Shown here in pieces: positions 32,358-41,484 of a stretch of 64,000 nt of DNA (positions are counted from its first letter, which is position 1; every line of letters begins with the position of its first letter). Location: assembly GCF_001590835.1 (NCBI RefSeq), contig NZ_LTAQ01000012.1:341169-405168 (forward strand), written 5' to 3'. The translations under genes were made by a program, and so were the position numbers. The DNA comes from Bacillus gaemokensis. Lineage in GTDB: Bacteria; Bacillota; Bacilli; Bacillales; Bacillaceae_G. The notes below the pieces were generated by a model. It had not been told where the DNA came from. It did not search any database and saw nothing but the letters and a program-made list of their open reading frames with translations.

Positions 32358-33680
32358 ATGGGATTATTCGATAAATTTTTCGGGAACAAAAAGAAAGATG
32401 AACAAGGAGAAAATCAAAACTCTCTCGAAGAAATGAGAAAGCTGATTGACAAAACAAAAGAAGAAGAACCGAAAGAAAGTGAAAACAAAAATATCGGATT
32501 AGGTATTTCTATCAACCTCACACCAAACTACGAAGACGGAAGTATTACAATTTCTTCTTCTCCTGTTGGCGTATCTACTGGAAGTACCGCGACTGATTTT
32601 TATGTATATGAATGGTTCATCAAAGAAACTGGCGAGATTTTTTATGTAGGTAAAGGACGAGGAAATCGTTATAAAGAATATCATGCAAGAGCTTATGAAG
32701 CTGAAAAAATTCGCGAGCAATACGAAACCGACTCTCGTTTCGTTGCAACTGGATTAACAGAGGACGAAGCTATTGAACTTGAAAGTAAAGAAATGTCTAG
32801 GGTGTTAAACGAAACAAACGATAGATTAACGAACCGTGTAATCCCGTTGTTTGTTAATCGTGATAATGGTTATTCTCGTAGCCCTAACACACCCGAATTA
32901 AAATTTGAAACTGCTCCTGTGTTGTTTGCAAATGAAATTGATGAACATTACTTCGGGCAAAAGCCTAGAGCGTTTGACGAAGTAGAAGATAAGAACTTGA
33001 AAGCTGTTGTATTCATCACACGCAACATACGAGATGAAATCGACGTAATCTACGGCGGAAACCTAGAGAAGTATCAAGATGAAACTAATGCCCTTCTAAC
33101 AGCAAATGGCAAAAAGATACTAAAGAGCAAATACGCTAAGTCCGTTAGTGCATGGATATACGTAGGCGACGATGAAGTCCACAACTATGAGATAGACCAA
33201 CAACAAGCGTTAGAGAAATTAGGTAGAAACGTACCTACCTATCATCTGATTGATGTTTGGAAGTTTCTAAAAGAACAATACGGCGACGTTGTAGTAAAAA
33301 AGAATGAATCGTCTTCTATTAACCCCGTTCACTCACGCGTACCTTTATCTGAAATAAAGAATCTACACAACTGGGATAGAGGTTTCGACGAGGGTATGCC
33401 GTACTGGGAAAAAGGGGATAAAGAACGTAAGGCGGGCAACTTAGAAAAAGCTATCGAGTTGTTCGATAAAGCAAGATACAACGGCTACAACGTGCCTGCG
33501 CTATACACATCGTATGCTATGGCGTTTCGTAAACTGAAAGATTATGATAACGAAATTGCTATCATAGACGAGTGTATTGAGCGTTTACGTGCTGAAAAAA
33601 TAAACGTGAACCAAAATATCATTATCGGCATTAGAGACCGTCGAGCAAAAGCGCTTGAATTGAAACAAAAACAAAAGTAA
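32358..33680 (+). CDS. GIY-YIG nuclease-like protein with C-terminal TPR region
   Basis: A 440-residue protein. A charged N-terminus (1-45) is followed by a Ser/Gly-rich stretch and a GIY-YIG-type nuclease fold from about residue 81: VYEW stands for the GIY strand and FYVGKGRGNRY for the YIG strand with the downstream arginine; a conserved glutamate follows (EAIELES, ~137-144). Residues ~355-435 contain TPR-like helices (KAIELFDKARYNGYNVPALY). AAAGGGGG precedes the ATG. Base composition is richer in CG dinucleotides than its neighbours, suggesting transfer. I do not know a function; phage or plasmid defence or DNA processing is possible. Confidence 0.75.
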   Translation: MGLFDKFFGNKKKDEQGENQNSLEEMRKLIDKTKEEEPKESENKNIGLGISINLTPNYEDGSITISSSPVGVSTGSTATDFYVYEWFIKETGEIFYVGKGRGNRYKEYHARAYEAEKIREQYETDSRFVATGLTEDEAIELESKEMSRVLNETNDRLTNRVIPLFVNRDNGYSRSPNTPELKFETAPVLFANEIDEHYFGQKPRAFDEVEDKNLKAVVFITRNIRDEIDVIYGGNLEKYQDETNALLTANGKKILKSKYAKSVSAWIYVGDDEVHNYEIDQQQALEKLGRNVPTYHLIDVWKFLKEQYGDVVVKKNESSSINPVHSRVPLSEIKNLHNWDRGFDEGMPYWEKGDKERKAGNLEKAIELFDKARYNGYNVPALYTSYAMAFRKLKDYDNEIAIIDECIERLRAEKINVNQNIIIGIRDRRAKALELKQKQK

Positions 33681-33686
33681 AGATAC

Positions 33687-33732
33687 AAGAAAAGAGACCA
33701 CCTTTCGAGATGATCTCTTCTTTGTTTTTGGC
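33687..33732 (+). terminator. Terminator after the GIY-YIG gene
   Basis: AAGAAAAGAGA pairs with TCTCTTCTTT, with an interrupted inner stem, then TTTTT. Confidence 0.65.
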
Positions 33733-33794
33733 AGAAATCTTGGCAGACAACTATCTGCCAAAAAGGCTATTTTCTCGAATTTGTAAAGTGACAA

Positions 33795-33875
33795 AAAGTT
33801 GTTTAAAAAAATAATAAAGTTGTTTAAAAAAATAATAAAGTTGTTTAAAAAAATAATAAAGTTGTTAAAAAAATG
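33795..33875 (+). repeat. 21-bp AT-rich tandem repeat, 3.8 units
   Basis: Three perfect copies of a 21-bp unit (AAAGTTGTTTAAAAAAATAA plus T) and one partial copy. A degenerate inverted copy lies at 34938-34976 on the other side of the acetyltransferase gene. There are no spacers, so this is not a CRISPR array. Confidence 0.9.
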
Positions 33876-34083
33876 TAGGTCATCCTATTCCACAATTGGG
33901 CCAGATTGTAAAGTAAGGTTGTACAACTAATTCGGAGGTTAGAGAAGGATTTCACGATACTTAAATAGAATTTCTCACTAATACTTCTAGATGATTTATT
34001 GGATAGATTCTCTTTATTTTATGAGTAATAAGGTATATTACATGAGTACTAATGAGATCAACAAAAATATGAGGTGTCTAAAC

Positions 34084-34860
34084 ATGAGTTTTTATTTTAA
34101 AGAATGTAAACAAAGTGATATTGGGGAATTAATCCAAAGATATGTTAGTACATTAAGTTCTCCTATTGATTCCTTTTTAGAGGAGCACATTCTCAATTCC
34201 GTATTTTATACAATCAATTACAACTCTGAAGTTGCAGGTTATTATGCCATTCATCGTAACCAGTACCTAACACAATTTTATTTAGATTTATCATACTATA
34301 ATGAATCCCAAGAGATTTTTAACAATGTTCTTAGGGATCATTCAATTCAGTCAATACTGGTTCCAACATGCGACGAACTTTTTTTAAGTTTGGTATTAGA
34401 TCATGATTATAAGATTGAAAAACAAGCTTACTTTTTCCAAGATAAAAAAGTGGAAATTCCAAAGGGAAAATTATTTAAAGATGGGGAATTCAGAGCTGCG
34501 GTTCCTAGCGATGCTCCAAAAATAACTGAGGTATGTCAGGATTTCATTGGTAAAGTGGAGGAACGTATTGAAAATAGGGAAATATTCACCTACACCAAAG
34601 GAAGTATTCTGCTTGGAATAGGGATTATAGAAACAAGTAAGTTACTCGACAGATATGGAAGTATCGGTATGTTTACAAATGAACAATATAGAAAAAAAGG
34701 AATAGGCAGAACGATAATACATCATTTAAAGGAATGGTGTTATGACAATAATCTAAATCCGATTTGCGGTTGTTGGTATTATAACGCTCCCTCGAAACAA
34801 ACGTTAGAAAGTGCTGGTATGGTCTCTAAAACAAGATTATTAAATATCAGAGTTCTATAG
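34084..34860 (+). CDS. GNAT-family N-acetyltransferase
   Basis: A 258-residue protein whose C-terminal half is a GNAT domain: an acetyl-CoA-binding motif (RKKGIGRTIIHHL, about residues 200-212) and GCWYYNAPSKQTLESAGM near the end. The N-terminal half looks like a degenerate GNAT-like module. The acceptor substrate is unknown. I start at the ATG at 34084 because GAGGTG lies 8 nt upstream; an in-frame ATG at 33991 has no good ribosome binding site. It is flanked by inverted AT-rich repeats. Confidence 0.82.
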   Translation: MSFYFKECKQSDIGELIQRYVSTLSSPIDSFLEEHILNSVFYTINYNSEVAGYYAIHRNQYLTQFYLDLSYYNESQEIFNNVLRDHSIQSILVPTCDELFLSLVLDHDYKIEKQAYFFQDKKVEIPKGKLFKDGEFRAAVPSDAPKITEVCQDFIGKVEERIENREIFTYTKGSILLGIGIIETSKLLDRYGSIGMFTNEQYRKKGIGRTIIHHLKEWCYDNNLNPICGCWYYNAPSKQTLESAGMVSKTRLLNIRVL

Positions 34861-35311
34861 ATTTTTAAATGATTGAATTTATAGCTAATCTTAAGTTATT
34901 CAAGAATCGGGCGCTATTGTTGAATAAAACTTAGATTTTTAAACGACTTTATTATTTTTTAACAACTTTATTATGTGGGAACACATATAGATAACGAAAT
35001 TAGCTATTTTTTATTCAATTTATTAGTATACAATTTGAATGATAATAGACTTATTTGTAATTTAAGTAGAGGGTAATATATAATTTTTATGTTAATTATG
35101 GTGAATTAGATTAATAAAAATAAATGATACGATCAAGTTCTTTATTAGAATTTGGTCTTTTTTGATTTTAAAAGTTTGAGATGGATTGCTACTATTTTTT
35201 TCTCTTGAAGCAAGCTTATGGGTTAACAAAAGATTTATGGCAATGTTATGCTTCAAATCACATTTTGTGCTGATTTTTCTGGTGTAAGGGTAGCCATAGT
35301 TAGTAGCGTTT
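34861..35311. other. Intergenic region with repeat motifs, no gene seen
   Basis: Second copy of the near-palindrome (TTCAAGAATCG-GGCG and ATTGTTGAA) at 34900-34925, then the inverted AT-rich repeat remnant at 34938-34976. The rest is AT-rich without supported frames. Confidence 0.6.
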
Positions 35312-35358
35312 TTTGTCGAATGGTCGATATCCTGTGTCGAACCGCTGATATATTATAA
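35312..35358 (+). repeat. Dispersed repeat A, fragment (copy 3)
   Basis: TTGTCGAATGGTCGATAT followed by TGTGTCGAACCGCTGATATA corresponds to the first two units of copy 1. The rest of the element is missing, and the ribosome binding site of the next gene starts right after it. Confidence 0.7.
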
Positions 35359-35371
35359 AGGGGTGCTTGAA

Positions 35372-36346
35372 ATGATTGTAAAAGAGCGGGAAATACCGGT
35401 TTATTTGCGTCAGTTAGAAGCATTATTAAGAAGATTGCCTGCTAATCATCTGAAAAGAGATATAATCTCCGAAAAATTTGCGAAACATAAGGCAGGATAT
35501 AAAGGTGAACAAGCCATTGATTATCCATTAAGCTTTCTGTCGAATAAAGAGTACAACATTTTACATGATATAAGGCTGTTTGAGCAGGATCACTATTTTC
35601 AAATTGATACTCTCATCATATCCTCGCGTTTTCTTCTCTTTCTTGAAATCAAAAATATAACAGGTACATTACTTTTTGATACTGAATTTAATCAACTTAT
35701 TCGTATATCAGAACAAAAGTCAGAGGGGTTCCCAGACCCGATGTTACAAATTAAGAGACAGGAAATGCAACTTCAAAAATGGTTAGACTCACATGGATTT
35801 TCAAATCTTCCAATAGAATTCTTCGTTGTTATTAGTACACCTCGTACAATTATTAAAACTTCATTCCATAATCAAGATCTTCCTAAGAAAATTACTCATA
35901 GTGCAAATCTGCCGAATAAAATTAAACAGCTGGAAAGTGTATATGTAAAGAAACGATTATCAGCAAAGAAGCTGCAAAAATTAATGCAACATATTATGAT
36001 AGACCATTCTCCATTACAGAAAAATCCCCTTGAGCAATATAGCATTACAAAAGATGAATTATTAAAAGGCGTACAATGTCCAGAGTGCTTGTTCATTTCA
36101 ATGAATAAAGTAAAAAGAGGGTGGCATTGTACGAAGTGTAACGCTCTGTCGAAAGAAGCACATAAATATGCCTTACAAGATTATGCACTCCTTTTAGGAA
36201 CAACGATTACAAATAAAGAATTAAAAGCATTTCTTAATATCGCATCGAGTTCAGTAGTGAAAAGGTTAATTCATACGATGGCACTTCCTTATCAAGGTGA
36301 GAATAAAGGTAGAAAATATGATTTAACAATTCTGAAATTTATATAA
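35372..36346 (+). CDS. NERD-domain protein with zinc ribbon
   Basis: A 324-residue protein with an N-terminal nuclease-related domain: GYKGEQ (Glu46), IDTLII (Asp79) and the ExK core LEIKN (Glu92/Lys94) fit the restriction-endonuclease-like active site. Near residue 235-255 a CxxC...CxxC zinc ribbon (CPEC, CTKC) follows, then a C-terminal helical region. NERD proteins are thought to process DNA or RNA; no specific function is established. Start is the ATG at 35372, 8 nt after AAAGGGG. A repeat fragment lies immediately upstream, so the gene may have lost its native promoter. Confidence 0.85.
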   Translation: MIVKEREIPVYLRQLEALLRRLPANHLKRDIISEKFAKHKAGYKGEQAIDYPLSFLSNKEYNILHDIRLFEQDHYFQIDTLIISSRFLLFLEIKNITGTLLFDTEFNQLIRISEQKSEGFPDPMLQIKRQEMQLQKWLDSHGFSNLPIEFFVVISTPRTIIKTSFHNQDLPKKITHSANLPNKIKQLESVYVKKRLSAKKLQKLMQHIMIDHSPLQKNPLEQYSITKDELLKGVQCPECLFISMNKVKRGWHCTKCNALSKEAHKYALQDYALLLGTTITNKELKAFLNIASSSVVKRLIHTMALPYQGENKGRKYDLTILKFI

Positions 36347-36405
36347 CAGGATAATTTTGCTATAATGTAGGAGTATTATATATCCGCAGAGGAGTACTAG
36401 ATGAA

Positions 36406-36810
36406 ATGAAATCATTTAATATCGATCATTATATTGCCAGTGTTTTACAGTGGATATTGAATATAGCTCTTATTATATTATCCATTGTTTTATCTATCTT
36501 TTTAGTTAATGAAACAATCACATTTGTACAGTATATATTTTCAGCAAAAAAATTCACATCGTATAAACTAGTTGAAAGTATTATTGTTTACTTTTTATAC
36601 TTTGAATTTATTGCATTGATTATTAAGTATTTTAAGTCGAATTACCACTTTCCGTTACGCTATTTTATTTACATAGGAATTACAGCTCTAATTCGATTAA
36701 TTATTGTTTCTCATGAAGAGCCATTTGAAACATTATTATATGCAGGATCTATCCTCATTTTAGTTATTGCTTTATATATATCTAATCTGAGGGATTTGAA
36801 GAAGCATTAA
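36406..36810 (+). CDS. psiE: PsiE-family membrane protein
   Basis: A 134-residue protein with four membrane helices (residues ~14-36, ~55-75, ~83-103, ~108-127) and the PsiE-type segment [15 protein letters not shown]. PsiE is induced by phosphate starvation in E. coli; its function is not known. AGGAG precedes the ATG by 11 nt. It is followed by a strong terminator. No Pho box is obvious to me. Confidence 0.85.
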   Translation: MKSFNIDHYIASVLQWILNIALIILSIVLSIFLVNETITFVQYIFSAKKFTSYKLVESIIVYFLYFEFIALIIKYFKSNYHFPLRYFIYIGITALIRLIIVSHEEPFETLLYAGSILILVIALYISNLRDLKKH

Positions 36811-36845
36811 GTAGTATATGAAAACAAATCTATAAAAACATACAA

Positions 36846-36893
36846 AAAAAATCGTGCAGACCAATACTTTGGTCTGCACGATTTTTTTTGTAG
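36846..36893 (+). terminator. Terminator of psiE
   Basis: AAATCGTGCAGACCAA pairs with TTGGTCTGCACGATTT, then TTTTT. Confidence 0.93.
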
Positions 36894-37121
36894 AAGTAGG
36901 GAGAGCTCGTGAATTGATGGAAATGAAGAGTTTGAAAGCGGAATGTATTTGGTGAAATGATTAGTGGCCATATGTTGCAAAAAGGATATCTAACAGCAAT
37001 CAGAAAGTCATTGTAAAATTTTAATTGGATTAAACTTCCATATATAAGGCGTAATAATGCTTAAGAAATTCTAATTAGGATAAAAAATTGCAGTGTCAAC
37101 TGCTGATATTAGGTGATTAAA

Positions 37122-37247
37122 ATGTGAAAAACGCTTGTGTCTTATCTTCCAAACTGGAAAGTGTTTGTACAAGCTTTTATCGTATTTTTCGTTCCTTATG
37201 CGGCCTCACGAGTTTTTAGCTGGATCCGTACATTAGAGAAAGAGTGA
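37122..37247 (+). pseudogene. Small membrane-protein gene with a stop at codon 2 (head of ger operon)
   Basis: AGGTGA followed 5 nt later by ATG is immediately followed by TGA; the frame then continues KTLVSYLPNWKVFVQAFIVF and FVPYAASRVFSWIRTLEKE to a TGA that overlaps the gerXA start. The conserved spacing and overlap suggest a real small gene, with one membrane helix, killed by a nonsense change in codon 2. A GTG at codon 6 could in principle restart it. Its identity is unknown; small extra subunits occur in some ger operons. Confidence 0.5.
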
Positions 37248-38008
37248 TGAGGATGAAAGAACAGGAATCAAAGATGAAGCGGATAGAAAAACAAACTGAT
37301 ACATATAAGGAGCAAAGTGGAACAGGTCATTTTACAGGCAATTTCACCATGGATTTAGCGAGTGTAAAAGAAGAAATTCGTTATAACTCAGACGTACACT
37401 TTCGCGAATTTAACATTGGGTGTACAGACGTTCGAGCGGCGCTTGTTTTTGTGGAAGGACTGTCGGATAAAGATCTTATCGATATGCATATTTTGAAGTC
37501 ATTGATGCTTAATTTTTATGAAGAGTATAAGGGTACATCGTTTTATATGGAAGGTATCATTTCAAAAGAGTTTATTAAGAATCGGGTCCTTTCCATTAGT
37601 GGCATAGAAGAAGTTCATTCTATAAAAGAGTTGATGTCAAAAGTGTTATTAGGTTCAACGGCACTTTTGATTGATGGATTATCAGATGTATTTATTCTTA
37701 ATACAAGAAAAGGAAAACCACGGAATATTGAGGAGCCTATATCAGAGGTGTCAGTCAGAGGCCCGCGGGTAGGTTTTACAGAAGTTTTATGCGATAATAC
37801 TGCTCTTTTGCGCCTTCATGGTGAAAATGATGGGTTATCATTAACAAAACTCCAGGTAGGAAAGCGAGATTGAAGAGTTTTGGTGTGCCCTATGCCAGTC
37901 CAGCCGTTCTTTATCGATTTAGTGATTCGCATGCCACTTCAGATGATGAAACGTCGTCCGAAAATGTTGAATCCGAAAGATTCAATACGAAAAGGAAGTG
38001 AAGAGTGA
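37247..38008 (+). pseudogene. Truncated spore germination protein GerXA
   Basis: The first ~205 codons are a good GerA-family A subunit N-terminal region (DVRAALVFVEGLSDKDLI, GFTEVLCDNTALLRLH). After LQVGKRD a stop occurs, and the next bases encode only the family C-terminus: SFGVPYASP, then in another frame FFIDLVIRMPLQMMKRRP and a Lys-rich tail. Family members are about 490 residues, so roughly 230 codons including the membrane region are deleted and the junctions are frameshifted. It cannot make a working receptor subunit. Confidence 0.88.
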
Positions 38009-39112
38009 TGATTACCGGCCCGAAAGATCGAATTCCTACTTCGCAAGCAGTTGTCATTCTTATTAATTATGTACCTGCAGTAGGAATTCTCACTCTGCCT
38101 AGAACAGCTACGGAGAAATTAAAGACACCGGATGTTTGGATAACTGTTATTGTCGGCGGGTTAATTGCGATGGTTGCAGGGGTAATCATCGTTAAATTAA
38201 GTCAACAGTTTCCTGGAAAAACTTTTTATCAATATAGTCAAGAAATTGTAGGGAAATGGGTGGGGGCGTTATTTAGTCTACTCATTATAGGCTACTTTGT
38301 TATGCTTTCCTCATTTGAAGTTAGAGTGCTAGGTGAAGTAACAAGTTTTTTTATTGGAAGGCACCCCTGGGTGGGCTATTATCATGCCGTTTATGTGGGT
38401 GAGTATTTATTTGAACTTAGGTGGTATAAATTCGATTTCTCGTCTGTTTGAAATAATATTTCCAATTACAGTCTTCATTTTTTTGCTGACTTCCTTTATG
38501 AGTATTGGAATGTTTGAGTTAGATAATCTCCGTCCTGTATTAGGATTAGGAGTTCTCCCTGTGTTAAAAGGTTTAAAAACAACAACTCTCGCATATTCAG
38601 GAGCCGAAATCATGTTGCTCCTTTTGGCATTCATGAAACATCCACTCCAAGCTGTAAAAGTCGTTCTCATCGGAACTGCTATCCCCTTAGTCTTTTATGT
38701 TATTACAGTTGTTATGGTGATAGGAGCGTTTTCAGTTGATGGGGTGGTAATGAGAACCTGGCCTTCAATTGATCTTATGCGAAGTTTTGAAATCCCCGGT
38801 TTGATATTTGAACGGTTTGAATCTTTATTACTTGTGATATGGATCATGCAAATATTTGCAACGTATACAATCTGCTACTATGCGGCTGCCTTGGGATTGG
38901 CACAGCTTTTTAACAAGAATAGTCACTCATTTATGTACGGGTTACTTCCGGTTATTTATATTATTGCTTGGATACCGAAAAACATTAATGATCTATTTAA
39001 ATTTGGGGACATGATTGGCAATATAGCAATTGTATTATTCGGTATCCTGCCACTGCTTCTTCTTGTAATTTCGAGATGGAGGAAAAGAAAGAATGAACCG
39101 AAGTGTGAATAA
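38008..39112 (+). pseudogene. Frameshifted spore germination protein GerXB
   Basis: A GerAB/YndE-type amino-acid permease-like subunit (start MITGPKDRIPTSQAVVILIN) that runs for about 116 codons, then shifts frame at a run of seven T near 38346-38352. The other frame continues EGTPGWAIIMPFMWVSIYLN to the normal end. Six T would restore one 367-residue frame with ten or so helices. The start overlaps the gerXA stop (TGATG), showing operon structure. GerXB proteins sense or transport germinants in the inner spore membrane. Confidence 0.88.
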
Positions 39113-40297
39113 TGTACGATTTCTTTTCGTTGTATCATCAGTTCTTTTGCTTCTGGCTCTTACAGGATGTTGGAGCAGTCATGAAATTGAAGAACTCGGT
39201 TTCGCGGTAGGTTTGGCAATTGATAAAGGAAAGGAGACGAATGTTGAGAGAGAGATAGAAGAACAAGGAGGAGGTTATCAGAAAAAAATCTTGTAACATC
39301 AACCTATCAATTGGTTACACCACAATTATCATCAGGAGGAGGAAAAGGTGGAATATCACAACAAAAACCTTACACGAATATTTCTGAAACTGGAGATTCC
39401 CTTCACCAATCGATTCGTGAAGTTGCATTAAGAAGGCAGCGGCCTATAATTTTTCATCATACGAAAGTGATTGTTGTTAGTGAAAGTCTTGCACGGATGT
39501 ATAGTTTGAAACAGCTGCTGGATATTTATATCCGTGATAATGAGATGAGACCAAATTGTCTCGTGTTGATTAGTAAAGGGCAAGCTAGCGAGACATTGAA
39601 ATCGAGGGGAAAAGGAGAAATTCCAGCGTTCCTTTTGCTTGGAATTGCGGATAATCAATATAGATCATCGCGGATTTTACCTCCTATGCCGCTTGCTAAA
39701 TTACCGGGAAAGATACGGTTAGGAGATAGTTTTCTTTTGCCAAAGGTGATTTCGATAAATGGAGAAGTGAAATTTGCGGGCGCTGCCGTAATCAAAGGGA
39801 AGACAAAAAAACTGCGTGGTTTTCTGAATGAAAATGAGTTGGAAGGCTTAACATGGCTAACTGGGAAAGGGAAAAGCGGTTTAGTGAAAAGTTTTGATGA
39901 AAAGACAGGAAAACCCATCATGTATGAAGTGAAATCTATGAAAAGTAAAATTCAACCCCACGTTAAAGGGGATAATATCTCTTTTGATGTGGATATCCAA
40001 TCAGAGGGACGGATATCTGAAAACTGGGTCACTTTGGGAAAACCTTTTGAAAATAAGTTTCTAAAAAGTGTAGAAAAAGCTGCGAAACAAGAAGTGAATC
40101 AATTGGTGAAGCGTACATTGAAAAAAATTCAAAAGGAATATCAGACTGATGTAGCTTGCTTCGGTAACAGATTGAAAATTGAGTATCCAAAAGTATGGAA
40201 AAAGGTCGAAAAAGATTGGGATAAAACATTTAGTAAGGTTCCAATCAAATACAGCGTAAAGTTAACGATCCAGGACTATGGTACGGAAGGGTCTTAG
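39093..40297 (+). pseudogene. Frameshifted spore germination lipoprotein GerXC
   Basis: A GerAC-type lipoprotein: signal and lipobox LLLALTGCWSSHEIEELG at the N-terminus. The frame breaks after about 66 codons at a run of seven A (39282-39288) and resumes in another frame as LVTSTYQLVTPQLSSGG through the rest of the family sequence. Eight (or five) A would give one frame of about 400 residues. It overlaps gerXB by 20 nt and is followed by a terminator. Confidence 0.88.
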
Positions 40298-40342
40298 AAG
40301 TGAGATTCTTTATTGCATGACATAGTATGAGATAAATGAAAA

Positions 40343-40388
40343 GATGTTGGTGGAACAGTGAATGACGTTCCATCAACATTTTTTATAT
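40343..40388 (+). terminator. Terminator of the ger operon
   Basis: ATGTTGGTGGAAC pairs with GTTCCATCAACAT, then TTTTTT. Confidence 0.87.
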
Positions 40389-40492
40389 TTACAATTTCCT
40401 GTATGTTTTTACAGTACCAACACAATCTAATATAGGGTGTGAAAATGAAAATTTTATCCCTATATGAAAGTTGAAAAAATGGAGGAGCATGG

Positions 40493-40987
40493 ATGAAACA
40501 TATGGTTGCTTTGTTAATTAAATATACTGCAATTAGTGCTGTACTACTCTTGATACTAGGTATTTTTCAAGGTGTTTCTATTCCTATAATTTTGTTTATT
40601 ACGTTAGTAATTACAGGAGTAGCCTATCTAATCGGAGATTTGTTCATTTTATCTAAGTATGGAAATACGGTTGCTACAATTGCTGACTTTGGCTTAAGTT
40701 TTTTAGGGATTTGGGTATTAACTTATCTTCTTACAAATATTAATGTGACTCGTGACATTACAGCATCTTCATTTTGGGCGGCTCTTCTTATTAGTGTAGT
40801 AGAAATACTCTTTCATATTTATATGAAGAGATTGGTTTTACATGAAGATGATCATTTACGAGGGGTATCTAATGGGGATCATAGGAGATATGCTACGGAG
40901 TTTTCAGAGGAGTATATTGAGCATTCTAAAATAGAAAAAGAGCGTTTATCTGAGAAGGTGGAAGACCCAAATAATAAATTGAAATAG
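40493..40987 (+). CDS. YndM-like DUF2512 membrane protein
   Basis: A 164-residue protein with four membrane helices in the first ~110 residues (start MKHMVALLIKYTAISAVLL) and a hydrophilic, charged tail of about 50 residues. It matches the YndM/DUF2512 family, found mostly in spore formers; function unknown. GAGGAG precedes the ATG. It is intact although the neighbouring germination operon is decayed, and in B. subtilis yndM is also in the same region as a ger-like operon (yndDEF). Confidence 0.8.
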   Translation: MKHMVALLIKYTAISAVLLLILGIFQGVSIPIILFITLVITGVAYLIGDLFILSKYGNTVATIADFGLSFLGIWVLTYLLTNINVTRDITASSFWAALLISVVEILFHIYMKRLVLHEDDHLRGVSNGDHRRYATEFSEEYIEHSKIEKERLSEKVEDPNNKLK

Positions 40988-41076
40988 GAAATTACAGGGA
41001 TCGACAAAAGAGATAATTGAAGAGATTAAGGCATCACCTGACCTTTTGGGAATAGATGATGCCTTCTGTGTATGTA

Positions 41077-41466
41077 TTAACGTGAAGTCCCGAAAGTAGG
41101 GTCTGTGTAAACGTACATTCTTTTTATTAGCATTGATATTGAATCTATTTCAAATACGCTACAAAATTTATTGTTTGTAAACGATTGATTGTTTCGCAAA
41201 GTACCACTTTCTGTACCTTCTACAACAATTCTACTATCTGATATTGTATATATAAAATTGTCTATATCGTGTTCAAGGGAAGTGATGAAGTTGGTTAACT
41301 CTTGATTGAGTTTATTGAATTCGCCTAATCCGTTTAATAATCCAGATTGGGGGAAGAAAATCTCAACCTCTTGATCAAATAGCAAGGAAATTGCGTCTAA
41401 ATTTTTTGAATCAACAGCCTTAAAATATTTGATGATTATCTCAATTCTCTTATCATTGTTTCCCAT
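41077..41466 (-). CDS. NTF2/SnoaL-like protein
   Basis: A 129-residue protein with the cone-shaped NTF2-like fold typical of SnoaL-like domains: N-terminal helix with YFKAVDSKNLDAISLLF, then beta strands ending in MYVYTDPTFG. Such proteins can be enzymes or small-ligand binders; no catalytic role can be assigned. AAGGAGGAG precedes the ATG. It lies 18 nt downstream of the phosphotransferase gene on the same strand, so both are probably one operon. Confidence 0.75.
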   Translation of the reverse strand: MGNNDKRIEIIIKYFKAVDSKNLDAISLLFDQEVEIFFPQSGLLNGLGEFNKLNQELTNFITSLEHDIDNFIYTISDSRIVVEGTESGTLRNNQSFTNNKFCSVFEIDSISMLIKRMYVYTDPTFGTSR

Positions 41467-41484
41467 AATGTATGCTCCTCCTTT

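Noticed and set aside
33795-33875. CRISPR array
   Set aside because: The 21-bp units are contiguous without spacers and no cas gene is nearby.
29573-36345. Prophage or insertion sequence
   Set aside because: No transposase, integrase or phage structural gene is visible; only short repeats and single accessory genes.
41025-41066. Terminator between yndM-like and NTF2-like genes
   Set aside because: AAGGCATCA pairs with TGATGCCTT but the loop is long and neither strand has a T run, so I left it out.
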